This document shows, in pieces, positions 16,317 through 25,692 of a stretch of DNA of 64,000 bases; within the stretch, counting starts at the first letter, position 1; each line of letters starts with the position of its first letter. The position numbers and the translations under genes were made by a program. The stretch covers positions 124,001 through 188,000 of the forward strand of contig NZ_SMRT01000006.1 of the NCBI RefSeq assembly GCF_004354045.1, written 5' to 3'. The DNA is from Paenibacillus piri (GTDB lineage: Bacteria; Bacillota; Bacilli; Paenibacillales; NBRC-103111). Under the pieces are notes generated by a model, which worked only from the letters and a program-made list of their open reading frames with translations, had not been told where the DNA came from and made no database searches.

Positions 16317-18566
16317 ATGATGTACGGCGGACGAGGGAATGGACAGATCCGGGCGGAGGACGAGCAGCGTTGGGATCAGGAAGGTTATGCCAGCAGCTGG
16401 GAGCATTATGCGGATGAGCTGCGCCTGTTCGATTGCAGGCTGGAGCGGCTGTATGAGAGCAGAAAGAGCCGGATGGAGGCTTGGCAGCATGACCCTTACC
16501 AGGGCATGTTCGTATCGGAGGACGAATTTATCGGACTTATCCACGAGACATCGGACGGCTGGACGGATGATCCGGAGGCGAGGGTCCGGCTTGGGCGGTT
16601 GGAGGCGGCGGTAGCCCGCAGGCTGGCGCTTAGCGAGCGGGCCGGCACGGAGCTGCCGTTATTGACGGCCGCCCGTGTGTTCGGCCTGCAAAGTCTGGAG
16701 CGCGAGCTGCTTGTCGCCGCCTTGGTGGTCGAGCTGGATCGCAAATACGAGCGGATATTCGGGTATTTGCTCGACGATTTGACCTGCAAGCAGCCGAATG
16801 TCGGCCTGCTGCTTCAGCTGCACTGCCGGGACGCGGCCGCATGGAGCCGCGCCCGGACGGCATTGTCGCCGTCGGGGCCGTTGGCGACCTATTTTTTCAG
16901 CGGCGACGAGGCGGATGCCGCCCGCTCGCTGCTGTCCAGGCCGGTCAGGCTGGACCGGCGGATGGCGCAGTTCCTGCTCGACGGGTACGCCGCCGAGCCG
17001 TCGGAAGCGGCAGCGCGCGTAACGCAGCGCTGCGGGATGGATGCGCGGCTGGAACCGCTGCGCATCGATCTGGAGCTGCAGCGGCAGCTCCGGACATTCG
17101 TCGGCGGCGTATATGCGCCGGAGCGGCAGGCCGCACGCAAGCGGCTCGCCCTCCAGCTCTGGGGGCCGCCGGGCGCCGGCAAAAAGCTGCAGGTGAAGCA
17201 CTGCTGCCGCTCCTTCGGCAAGCCGGTGCTGTTCGCCGATGCCGCCGGCCTGCTGCTGGAGGAGCAGCCGTTCGCCGAGCTGCTCGCCGACGTGCTTCGC
17301 GAAGCGATTCTCCAGCAGGCCGTGCTTTGCTTCACGCATGTGGAGGCGCTGTTTCCGGAGGAGCCGGATGCGGCGGCGCGTCAGCGTCAACGCGTGTTTT
17401 TTCGCGGCTTGAACGGCTACGGAGGGCTGCTCTTTTTGCTCGCCGATAAGCAGCTGAAGCTCGCCGCCGAGATGAAGGACCGGTGGGTCGTCGATATCGA
17501 GCTGAAGGTGCCGGAAGGCGATGCGCGCGAAGCGCTGTGGTCGGCCCTCGGCTCCGAAGCCGGCCTCGACGGAACCGGGGCGGATTGGCGGCTGATCGCC
17601 GACAAGTTCCGGTTCACGCCGGGCCAGATCGGACAGGCCTTTTCCCAGGCGCAGGGCTTTGCGGAATGGAGCGGCGGAGGGCAGGCCGGCAGCGCCGGCG
17701 GCGTCGACGAGCAGGCGCTGTACAAAGCCTGCGCCATGCAGGTGCAGCACAGGCTGGAGAAGAAGGCGACGCGCATACAGCCGAAGTACGCCTGGGACGA
17801 TATTATACTGCCCGCCGAGCAAAAAGAGCAGCTGCGGCAGGCCTGCAATCAGATGAAATACCGCGGCATCGTGTACGGGCAGTGGGGGTTCGAACGCAAG
17901 CTGGCTTACGGCAAAGGCTTGAGCATGCTGTTCGCCGGGCCTCCGGGGACGGGCAAGACGATGTCGGCGCAGGTTGTCGCCCGCGAGCTGCAGCTGGAGC
18001 TGTACAAGATTGATTTATCGCAAGTGATAAGCAAATATATCGGGGAAACGGAAAAAAACCTGCATGAAATTTTTCAAGAGGCCCGCCTCAGCAATGCGAT
18101 TTTGTTCTTCGACGAGACCGACGCGCTGTTCGGCAAACGGTCCGAGGTTAAAGATTCTCACGATAAGTATGCCAACATCGAAACGGCCTATTTGCTGCAA
18201 AAGATGGAGGAATACGACGGCATTTCGGTGCTTGCGACCAATCTGCTCGGCAATATCGACGAAGCGTTCATTCGCCGCATCAATTATATTATCAAGTTTC
18301 CGTTTCCGGATGCCGATTACCGCGAAATGATATGGCGCTCCATGTTTCCGCAGGAGGCTCCGATCTCGGCGGATGTCGATTTCCGGCTCATCGCCGGAAA
18401 ATTCGCAATCGCGGGGGGCAGTATTAAAAATATCGCCGTATCCGCCGCCTTTTTGGCCGCCGATGCAGGCACGCCTATCGGGATGCAGCATTTGCTGCAG
18501 GCGATCAAGCATGAGCTGATGAAAACGGGGCGGCTGCTGACCAAAGAAGAGCTGGCCGTGTTTTAA
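16317..18566 (+). CDS. AAA+ ATPase, eCIS-associated (Afp15-like)
   Basis: A 749-residue double AAA+ protein. The N-terminal helical part (about 1-240) is variable. Domain 1 is degenerate: its Walker A is GPPGAGKK near residue 282, with Lys replacing Ser/Thr, and Walker B reads VLCFTHVEALF with no acidic pair. Domain 2 is intact: Walker A GPPGTGKT near residue 541, Walker B ILFFDETDALF near 595, sensor-1 SVLATN, and an arginine region FIRRINYIIKFPFPDADYR. Such ATPases accompany every major contractile injection system lineage (Afp15/Pvc15) and act in particle assembly or cargo loading. The start ATG follows AGGTGGGG. It is monocistronic here and 9 kb from the structural operon. Confidence 0.88.
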   Translation: MMYGGRGNGQIRAEDEQRWDQEGYASSWEHYADELRLFDCRLERLYESRKSRMEAWQHDPYQGMFVSEDEFIGLIHETSDGWTDDPEARVRLGRLEAAVARRLALSERAGTELPLLTAARVFGLQSLERELLVAALVVELDRKYERIFGYLLDDLTCKQPNVGLLLQLHCRDAAAWSRARTALSPSGPLATYFFSGDEADAARSLLSRPVRLDRRMAQFLLDGYAAEPSEAAARVTQRCGMDARLEPLRIDLELQRQLRTFVGGVYAPERQAARKRLALQLWGPPGAGKKLQVKHCCRSFGKPVLFADAAGLLLEEQPFAELLADVLREAILQQAVLCFTHVEALFPEEPDAAARQRQRVFFRGLNGYGGLLFLLADKQLKLAAEMKDRWVVDIELKVPEGDAREALWSALGSEAGLDGTGADWRLIADKFRFTPGQIGQAFSQAQGFAEWSGGGQAGSAGGVDEQALYKACAMQVQHRLEKKATRIQPKYAWDDIILPAEQKEQLRQACNQMKYRGIVYGQWGFERKLAYGKGLSMLFAGPPGTGKTMSAQVVARELQLELYKIDLSQVISKYIGETEKNLHEIFQEARLSNAILFFDETDALFGKRSEVKDSHDKYANIETAYLLQKMEEYDGISVLATNLLGNIDEAFIRRINYIIKFPFPDADYREMIWRSMFPQEAPISADVDFRLIAGKFAIAGGSIKNIAVSAAFLAADAGTPIGMQHLLQAIKHELMKTGRLLTKEELAVF

Positions 18567-18594
18567 TGGCGGAGCGGGGCAGGACCGCGATCAA

Positions 18595-20451
18595 TCAACG
18601 GACCAGCGCGGCATCCGTCCGCTGCTTGGCGGCGAAGGCGGGAACCGCCTCCTCCGACAGCGGCTTGCTCAACAAATAGCCCTGCACGATATCGCATTTC
18701 CATGCAGCGAGCCGGTGCAGCTGATCATACGATTCGACGCCTTCGGCGACGACGTGAATGTCGAGATCTTGAAGCAGCCGGATAATCGATTGGGTAATGC
18801 GTCCTTCGTTATTTTTGCAAATATCGCGGATAAACGATTTGTCCAGCTTGACGAGATGAAGCGGCAGCCGGCTCAAATAATGGAGCGACGAGTAGCCTGT
18901 ACCGAAATCATCCAGTGCAATGCGGATGCCGAGCCGGCTCAGCTCCTCCAGCCGGTCGTTGGCTGAATCGATCGATGCAATCAGCATGCTTTCCGTAATT
19001 TCCAGTTCGAGCAGCCGGGGAGGCAGGCCGGTTTCCGACAAAATCTGCGAGACCAGCTCGGGGAAATGAGTCTCGTTGAGCTGTAGGGCCGAAATGTTGA
19101 CGCATATGACCGCATCGGGGAACGCAGCCTTAAACAAGGTGCCGTGCAGCTCACAGGCACGCCGCAGCACCCACAACCCGATGGGCACAATCATACCGTT
19201 CTCCTCTGCGATCGGGATGAATTCGCCGGGCGGGACGGCTCCCAACTCCGGATGCCGCCAGCGGAGAAGCGCTTCAAAGCCGCGCACCCGGCCTGTCTGC
19301 ATCTGGAATTGGGGCTGGAAATGGAGCTCTAGCTCATTGTTGGCCAAAGCCTGCTGCAGTCCCTGTTCCAGCTTAAACCGGTACAGCTGCTGCTGAAGCA
19401 GCTTTTCATGGTAGATCATCGTATGGGAGTGACCTTGCTCTTTCATATGGCGAAGGGCCGCATCCGCATGCTGGATCAGCATCTCCGCCGTCTCCTGTCC
19501 GTTGTAGGCGGCAATGCCTAACAGAGCGTTGATGTGAACGGGGCGATTTCGGACGATAACGGGCTCGGACAGCTTTTGTTGAATATGGGACGCCTGCGAG
19601 AGCAGCCGCTCCGGGTCGGGAGAGGCCGTCAGACTGCATATCAGTTCATTCTCCCGGATTCGGGCGACGAAGCCGCGGGGCAGCAGGCTTGTCAATCGCT
19701 GGTATACGCTCTTCATCAGATCGTCAGCGAACGGATAAGCGAGTTGAACATTGCTGATATGAACGATGCAGACCGCATCCGTCGTTCCCGAGTGGTCCAG
19801 ATAATGCTGCAGCCGTTCGACGGATGCTTTGGCATTCCATGGGTGGGCGGCCAAATCCCGGAAGTACGAACCGGTGTTGTGCCATTCAACGATGAAATGG
19901 CGGAAACCTGCAGTAGCGAGGGACGATATGATCATCATCGGCAGAAGGAAATGACTGGCGATGGATACCGTAACGGGGACTGGGAGCATGAGGCTCCAGG
20001 CGAAGCTCGCCACCGCAATGGAGGCGCCGAACAGCAGGTCGGTTCCGAGGGTCGTGGGGATGATTCCGCGCTTCTCCAATTCCTTGTAAACAACGCCCAG
20101 GATCGCACAGGTTGCAATCCCGCCCAAGCCGGGCTCCCATCCGGCCCCGCCCAGCAGAACCCGGTAGCCCCCTGCGAACACGACCGCAAGCAGGGCCGAG
20201 CGCCACCCTCCGTAAGTACCGGCCGCCGCCACCGAGACGTTTCTCAAGTCAAGGATGACGCCGTCTGCCACGACAAGCGGAATTTGCATCGATATAATAC
20301 TCGAGATTCCGAACGTCACCCCCAAAATCATATCCTGCAGTTTTTTGGAAAGTTTCATGGCATGTGGACGCAAGTGGTTAATTAACACAATGAAAATGGC
20401 GATATCCGTAAAATTGCGTATAAAGCTGGTAACAATTTGCAGCCAAGACAC
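18595..20451 (-). CDS. Membrane-bound c-di-GMP phosphodiesterase (5TM-LYT / degenerate GGDEF / EAL)
   Basis: A 618-residue protein. The N-terminus (about 1-190) holds several transmembrane helices of the 5TM-5TMR LYT type, with the motif SMQIPLVVADGVILDLRNV. A GGDEF-like domain (about 200-350) has RENELIC at the signature site, so it cannot make c-di-GMP. The C-terminal EAL domain (about 365-605) keeps the key residues: FEALLRW, the Asn in VNISALQL, ELEITES, LDDFGTGYSSLHYL, KLDKSFI and VAEGVES. It therefore probably hydrolyses c-di-GMP. The start is GTG 20451 with GGGGGG upstream. It is convergent with the ATPase gene (28 bases apart) and may link c-di-GMP level to the injection-system locus. 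Confidence 0.9.
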   Translation of the reverse strand: MSWLQIVTSFIRNFTDIAIFIVLINHLRPHAMKLSKKLQDMILGVTFGISSIISMQIPLVVADGVILDLRNVSVAAAGTYGGWRSALLAVVFAGGYRVLLGGAGWEPGLGGIATCAILGVVYKELEKRGIIPTTLGTDLLFGASIAVASFAWSLMLPVPVTVSIASHFLLPMMIISSLATAGFRHFIVEWHNTGSYFRDLAAHPWNAKASVERLQHYLDHSGTTDAVCIVHISNVQLAYPFADDLMKSVYQRLTSLLPRGFVARIRENELICSLTASPDPERLLSQASHIQQKLSEPVIVRNRPVHINALLGIAAYNGQETAEMLIQHADAALRHMKEQGHSHTMIYHEKLLQQQLYRFKLEQGLQQALANNELELHFQPQFQMQTGRVRGFEALLRWRHPELGAVPPGEFIPIAEENGMIVPIGLWVLRRACELHGTLFKAAFPDAVICVNISALQLNETHFPELVSQILSETGLPPRLLELEITESMLIASIDSANDRLEELSRLGIRIALDDFGTGYSSLHYLSRLPLHLVKLDKSFIRDICKNNEGRITQSIIRLLQDLDIHVVAEGVESYDQLHRLAAWKCDIVQGYLLSKPLSEEAVPAFAAKQRTDAALVR

Positions 20452-20707
20452 GGTTTCAGCCCCCCGGATTTATATGAAGCGTTCCTCTTCGATGTCTTTT
20501 CTTTCTTCCATTATGGATCAAGAGTATGAGGAAAATTACCCGGTAACCATTTAAGCGATGTTAAATTTTCACATAAATACCAGACCCGGACAAGAACGGG
20601 ACGGTTCCCCTCCGCTATCTTACAAGGATCAACGGCTTCGCCGTCCTTAGGGACGAGCGCGTTTATCAATGTTGTGCGAAGCAAAATATATAATCTTGTG
20701 CTTTCAA

Positions 20708-20762
20708 CAAAAAAAGCCCGGCCGCTTCCCTGCTTATCGCGAGAGAAGTTAAGGCCGGGCTT
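20708..20762 (-). terminator. Terminator of the response regulator gene
   Basis: Minus strand AAGCCCGGCC pairs with GGCCGGGCTT, followed by a run of T, directly after the regulator stop codon. Confidence 0.92.
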
Positions 20763-20775
20763 AAGACGAAGCGTT

Positions 20776-21516
20776 TTACATAATCTCGAACTTGTAGCCG
20801 ACACCCCATACCGTCTTAATATGCTTGGGCTGCTTCGGATTAAGCTCAATCTTTTTCCGCAGGTTGGTCACATGAACATCGATGGAGCGGTCATTAACGA
20901 ACGAATCGATGCCGCGGATGGCATTGATGAGCTCGTCGCGGCTGAACACTTTGCCCGGATAGCTGTAAAACAGCTTCATGATCTCAAACTCGGAGAAAGT
21001 TATGTCCACCGGCTGGTTTTGCACAATCAGCGTGCGGCGGTCCATATCGAGCTCCAGCCACGGCTCCGGGAGATGGGCCGCAGCTTCCCTTGCAGGCTTG
21101 GCGGCTTCTGCCGCGTCCGCGGGCAAATTTTCCCGGGACAGCCGCGTCTGGGAACGCCGAAGCTGGGCGATAATCCGGGCTTTCAGCTCCTGCATGCTGA
21201 AGGGCTTGCTTAAGTAATCGTCCGCACCGGAAGACAGTGCCTGAATACGATCGGTCACCTTGTTTTTCATGGAAACGATCAGGATCGGCACGGGAGTCCG
21301 GTTGCGGAGCAGCGAGCACAACTCGGCACCGTCGACGTCGGGCAAGATCAGATCAAGCAGAATGACATCCGGTTTGAATGCGTCCAGCGCATGAAAGCTG
21401 TCATGTCCCGTCTCCACCCGATGCACGACGAAATCTTCCTCACTCAAATAAAGCTTCAGCATTTCTCCAATAATCGTATCGTCTTCGATAATTAATACTC
21501 GCGGCATTTCAGACAC
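20776..21516 (-). CDS. OmpR/PhoB-family response regulator
   Basis: A 246-residue two-domain regulator. The receiver (about 5-120) has the acidic pair IIEDD, the phospho-acceptor Asp in VILLDLILP (near residue 55), Ser in LIVSMK and Lys in YLSKPF. The winged-helix DNA-binding domain (about 145-245) shows ITFSEFEIMKLFYSYPGKVFSR and ends in VWGVGYKFEI. A proline-alanine-rich linker joins them. The ATG start has a weak upstream ribosome site. It lies directly downstream of the hybrid kinase on the same strand, so the two probably form a phosphorelay. OmpR-type regulators bind direct repeats; candidate repeats lie upstream of the eCIS operon (27540 and 27606). Confidence 0.93.
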   Translation of the reverse strand: MSEMPRVLIIEDDTIIGEMLKLYLSEEDFVVHRVETGHDSFHALDAFKPDVILLDLILPDVDGAELCSLLRNRTPVPILIVSMKNKVTDRIQALSSGADDYLSKPFSMQELKARIIAQLRRSQTRLSRENLPADAAEAAKPAREAAAHLPEPWLELDMDRRTLIVQNQPVDITFSEFEIMKLFYSYPGKVFSRDELINAIRGIDSFVNDRSIDVHVTNLRKKIELNPKQPKHIKTVWGVGYKFEIM

Positions 21517-21638
21517 CCCAATGATTGATATATTAAATTATTAATGGTCTGAAAGCTAATACTTTGCTAATATTTTCATACTTGCTTGACTAATTTTATT
21601 ATATCTTGCCGAATTCCGTACGTCTATAAGCGGGAGTG

Positions 21639-24600
21639 TTAGAATGTTTGGATTTTGTTAGCGACAATCGCCGTATCAATCGTTGCACATACTTCCACCA
21701 AGGCCGATTCCAGACTTTGCGATAACGGTTCGCAAGCCGACAAACGTTGTTCCTCGACCGCCAGCTCGAACGCATAGGCCGCCTCAAAGACGCTTTTCAT
21801 GCCGAGGTTGCCCGCCGCACCTTGCAGCGAATGGGCAAGACGTCTTGCTTCGGCGAATTGCTGAGCCGTTACAAGCTGTCTGAGCTCCTTCGCCGTATGT
21901 TCGTGCTGCTTGCGAAACAGCAGGAGGAGCCTGAAGACGATCTCGACTTTGCCGTCCAACCGCTGCAGCGCATCCTGCATATCAATGCCCGCCCAGGCAA
22001 ATGCATCTGCCTGAGGCTTCAATTTCGACGGAATGCCGGCTTCGGAGGCGGCCGCCGCCTCGCTGCGAGGCAGCCATTTCGACAAGACGGCGAGCAGCAG
22101 CTCGGGCTCCAGCGGCTTGCTTAACAGATCGTTCATCCCCGCCTGCCGGCACTGGTCGTCCCGGACTGACGTCGCATCGGCGGTCAGCGCAATGATCGGG
22201 AGCTGCTGAAGCCGCGGATTCCGGCGAATTGCCGCCGTCGTTTCCAGACCGTCCAGTTCCGGCATATGAATATCCATCAGAATAAGATCGAATGTTTCGT
22301 TGCGCAGCAGCTCCAGCGCCTCCAGGCCGTGACGGGCTCCGGTTACGGAAAGCCCCAGCTTTTCCAGCATAGCTGTCGCTACCGTCTGATTAATCATTTG
22401 ATCCTCCACCAATAATACATGTCCTTCAAGACTTCGAACATTCGTTCCCCGGCCGGATGGTTTGTCAGCGGAAGCTGGTTCGTTCAAACTGTGTTCCTGC
22501 AGTGCCGCTATTGTCTGGTACATCTCCAATCGGCTGACCGGCTTGACGAGGATCGCATCCGGCCTGTGAGCCTTAGGCAGCCGCTGCAGCGCGTCGCGCC
22601 CGGCCAGCGTCGTATATGCGATGGTGAGCGCTCCGCGTCCGTATGCCGCCTGCTTCATCTGCAGCCATATATCTTCACCGTACATATCTTCGGCTTCCAT
22701 ATCCAGCAGCAGCGCATGTACCGGCCGCTCCACGCCGTCCAGACGGCGCAGGGCGTCCGTCCAGCTTGGGGACACGTCCGTCTGTACGGACAAGCTGTTG
22801 ATCATCATGGATAAATTTGAACGCACGAGCGGCGAATCCTCGACAACGAGAATCCGGAAATCGCCATGGCTTCTGGTCAAAGGAAACGCGCGTTTGCGCG
22901 AAGGATCCGGGCTTTCAAACCGGACCGTAAACGAAAAAGTGCTGCCGAGGCCCGGCTCGCTCTCGATCGTTAATGTGCCGCCCATCATTTCAATCATGCT
23001 TTTGGAAATGTTCAAGCCGAGGCCCGTCCCCCCGAATTTCCGGCTGGTTGACTCGTCGGCCTGCATAAACGGCTGAAACAGCCGGTTTAATTGCTCCGGC
23101 GTCATGCCGATTCCCGTATCCGTCACTGCAAAACGGACAGCCGCCATGCCGTCCTTATGATCGACGATCCGAATCAGCAAAGTCACCGCGCCTTGATCCG
23201 TAAATTTGATCGCATTGCTGGTCAGGTTCAGCAAGATTTGCTCAAGCCGCAGCGGATCTCCGATCAAAACGGCGGGGATGCCGCCCTCCATCCGGATCGC
23301 CATATCGATCGGTTTGTGGCCGAGCAGGACGCTCAACGTGCTGCTCAGCTTGCGGACGGATTCATCCAACTGGAAGTTGGCCCGCTCCAGAGTCAGCTTC
23401 TTTGCTTCGATTTTGGAAAAATCCAAAACATCGTTAATGACTTGAAGCAGCGTTTGGGCCGAGCCTGTAATCTTGCTCTGATAATCGCGCTGAATGTCGG
23501 TCAGCTTCGTCTGCTGCATCAAATAAGAAAGACCGGTAATCCCGTTAAGCGGCGTTCTGATTTCGTGGCTCATGCGGGCGAGAAACATGCTTTTAGCCAA
23601 GCTGGCGTTGTCGGCGTCTTCTTTGGCCTGCATCAATTCCGTCTGCGTCCGCTTCTGCTCCATAATGTCCCGGACAATGGTGGAAAAGAAAGGATCTCCG
23701 CCGTCCGAAGGCTTATGCGCGACAATGACCTGAGAGGTCACGATGCCCCCGCGGTCGGTCATAAATTCGGTTTCGCCCTCCCAGTGCCCGCATTGCTGGG
23801 CTATGGCAAGTCCTTCCGCCAGCTGAATAGCCGTATCGGCCCGCAAATATTTGCCGAGCCGGCGCGATTCGCTGTCCAGCGTATCGATGCCGAGCAGCCT
23901 TTTGCCCGCCGCATTGATGTAGAACATATTGCCCTTGAGGTCGAATGAAGCGATAAAATCTTGGGCTGCGTCCAAAATGTGCAGGAGCCGGTTGCTCGTC
24001 TCCGTCGCATGGAAAAACACGCTCATATCCCGGGCGAGCATGACGTAACCTTTGACCGAGCCGTCGGAGCGCGTCATCGGGCTGACATTCAAATTAATCG
24101 GCAGGCGCGTCCCGTTCGCGCGGATATAAATCCATTCCTGATCCATTTCCATATTTCGTAAAGGTTTCGCTACAAGCACGGAGCAATCCGGTTCGACCGG
24201 AATGCCGAGATCGACGGAGTAGGCGCTTGCCCGCTCGCTTAGCTGCACCGGATCATGCCACAGCAGCGGGGTTTCCGTGTGGATCACATCCCGTGCCCGG
24301 TAGCCGAGCATGGTTTCGGCCATCGGACTAAACTTGATGATCCGGTAGTCGCTATCGGTTATGATCATCGCCAGCTGGTTGGAATGGATAAAAGATTCGA
24401 AGGGCTCGAACAAATCGCGCAAATTTTGCGTCATATCGTTAACCGATACGGACAGCAAGCCGAGTTCATCACGGCTGTTCGTTTCTATGGCCGCCACGGA
24501 CAGGTTGCCTCCGGCTACGGCTTTCGTTACAACCAGCAGCTTGTGAATGCGCCGAATGATCATCGTGTTGAAAACGAAATAAATCAAGCTTGCCAATACG

Positions 24601-25466
24601 AACTCCATCAGGGCGATCAATCCGACGGTGGAGTAGAGCAGCGAGTTAAGCGGCTTTTCCATACTTGCCTGCGGGATATAAAGCAAAAGATACCATTGCG
24701 TGTTAGGCACTTTGGCATAAAACAGCAGCAGTTGTTCCCCTTGAAAGCGCACCATTTGAAAACCGGAGCCATTCTCGATCATTTGCTGGTACACAGGCAG
24801 GAGATCGGGGAAATCTCTTAAATAATTGCGGTTCAAGATCGTTTCTATATTTTTGCTGTACAGGACGGTAGAGTCGGATTGTATCAGGATGACGCGGTCT
24901 TTTAAATCGGGATTGTCCGTTTTCAGCTGACTTTCAAATAAATTTCGGGCATCGTACACAATTTCCAGCAAGCATGATACGGTGCCGTCGTCATTCCAAA
25001 CCGGCAAAATCAACGTTACGATATAACCCCCGTCTCTTTGTCCGAAGAAAGGATCGGAGATGCGGCCTTGCCCGGCAAGAGCGGCTTGGAAAGCCGGGTT
25101 ATCCGATACGTTAAACATTTTTCCGTTCGTTAAGGTCAGGTTTCCGCTCAGATCGGCGATGCCCGCAGAGAGATAGGCGGTGCCGGCATATGCGGTTTCC
25201 TGACGCAAATAAGTCAGCTTTTCTTCAAGCGTGCCGGTCCGGATAATGGGGGTGCGGCTGATGACCTTGGCTTCCGCGTAGCGGACGGCAAACCAATCGC
25301 TCAGACGGCTGGACGTGTCCTGGACGGCCGAAAGGTTTTGCTGCTCGATGTACGAACGCATTTTGTCTTTTGCCATTGAATAGTTCACAGCCCCCACAAC
25401 GCTTAAGCAGATTGTCGTAATGGCTACGAGCAGCAGCACCCATTTAATGCGCAAGGAGCTGGTCAT
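21639..25466 (-). CDS. Hybrid sensor histidine kinase (Cache-HAMP-PAS-PAS-HK-REC-REC-HPt)
   Basis: A 1275-residue membrane kinase. In order: TM1 (about 10-30), an extracytoplasmic Cache-type sensor, TM2 near 290-310, HAMP, two PAS domains, HisKA with ARMSHEIRTPLNG, an HATPase with N box LNLTSNAIKFT, G1 DTGIGM and G2 GGTGLGLNISKSM, a first receiver (LLLDME), a second receiver with LILMDIHMPELDG and LSKPLEPE, and an HPt domain with AHSLQGAAGNLG. ATG 25466 is chosen because GGGAGG lies 7 bases upstream; the open frame continues to 25505 without a ribosome site. It likely passes phosphate through its receiver and HPt to the regulator encoded downstream. The first receiver lacks a clear LP motif after its Asp and may be regulatory only. 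Confidence 0.93.
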   Translation of the reverse strand: MTSSLRIKWVLLLVAITTICLSVVGAVNYSMAKDKMRSYIEQQNLSAVQDTSSRLSDWFAVRYAEAKVISRTPIIRTGTLEEKLTYLRQETAYAGTAYLSAGIADLSGNLTLTNGKMFNVSDNPAFQAALAGQGRISDPFFGQRDGGYIVTLILPVWNDDGTVSCLLEIVYDARNLFESQLKTDNPDLKDRVILIQSDSTVLYSKNIETILNRNYLRDFPDLLPVYQQMIENGSGFQMVRFQGEQLLLFYAKVPNTQWYLLLYIPQASMEKPLNSLLYSTVGLIALMEFVLASLIYFVFNTMIIRRIHKLLVVTKAVAGGNLSVAAIETNSRDELGLLSVSVNDMTQNLRDLFEPFESFIHSNQLAMIITDSDYRIIKFSPMAETMLGYRARDVIHTETPLLWHDPVQLSERASAYSVDLGIPVEPDCSVLVAKPLRNMEMDQEWIYIRANGTRLPINLNVSPMTRSDGSVKGYVMLARDMSVFFHATETSNRLLHILDAAQDFIASFDLKGNMFYINAAGKRLLGIDTLDSESRRLGKYLRADTAIQLAEGLAIAQQCGHWEGETEFMTDRGGIVTSQVIVAHKPSDGGDPFFSTIVRDIMEQKRTQTELMQAKEDADNASLAKSMFLARMSHEIRTPLNGITGLSYLMQQTKLTDIQRDYQSKITGSAQTLLQVINDVLDFSKIEAKKLTLERANFQLDESVRKLSSTLSVLLGHKPIDMAIRMEGGIPAVLIGDPLRLEQILLNLTSNAIKFTDQGAVTLLIRIVDHKDGMAAVRFAVTDTGIGMTPEQLNRLFQPFMQADESTSRKFGGTGLGLNISKSMIEMMGGTLTIESEPGLGSTFSFTVRFESPDPSRKRAFPLTRSHGDFRILVVEDSPLVRSNLSMMINSLSVQTDVSPSWTDALRRLDGVERPVHALLLDMEAEDMYGEDIWLQMKQAAYGRGALTIAYTTLAGRDALQRLPKAHRPDAILVKPVSRLEMYQTIAALQEHSLNEPASADKPSGRGTNVRSLEGHVLLVEDQMINQTVATAMLEKLGLSVTGARHGLEALELLRNETFDLILMDIHMPELDGLETTAAIRRNPRLQQLPIIALTADATSVRDDQCRQAGMNDLLSKPLEPELLLAVLSKWLPRSEAAAASEAGIPSKLKPQADAFAWAGIDMQDALQRLDGKVEIVFRLLLLFRKQHEHTAKELRQLVTAQQFAEARRLAHSLQGAAGNLGMKSVFEAAYAFELAVEEQRLSACEPLSQSLESALVEVCATIDTAIVANKIQTF

Positions 25467-25692
25467 ATGGTACCTCCCGTAGTTCGGTATTTTGTTAGAA
25501 GGCACGGGCGCAATTGTTTATGAACTGTTAGAGAATCTTAACAAAACTAAATATATATATCGGAAAAGATTTAACGAATGCTTACTATAATTTAAAGAGC
25601 ACGGTGAATTCATGCCCGCTGGAACCGAACTTTTATAAAGAACGCAGCTTCAATAAGTATAGCATGCGCATCGGCGCGAGGGGGAAACGGTT

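Noticed and set aside
16659-17822. 387-codon ORF opposite the AAA+ gene
   Set aside because: It is a high-GC shadow of the AAA+ frame, with Arg/Leu-rich translation and no recognisable motif.
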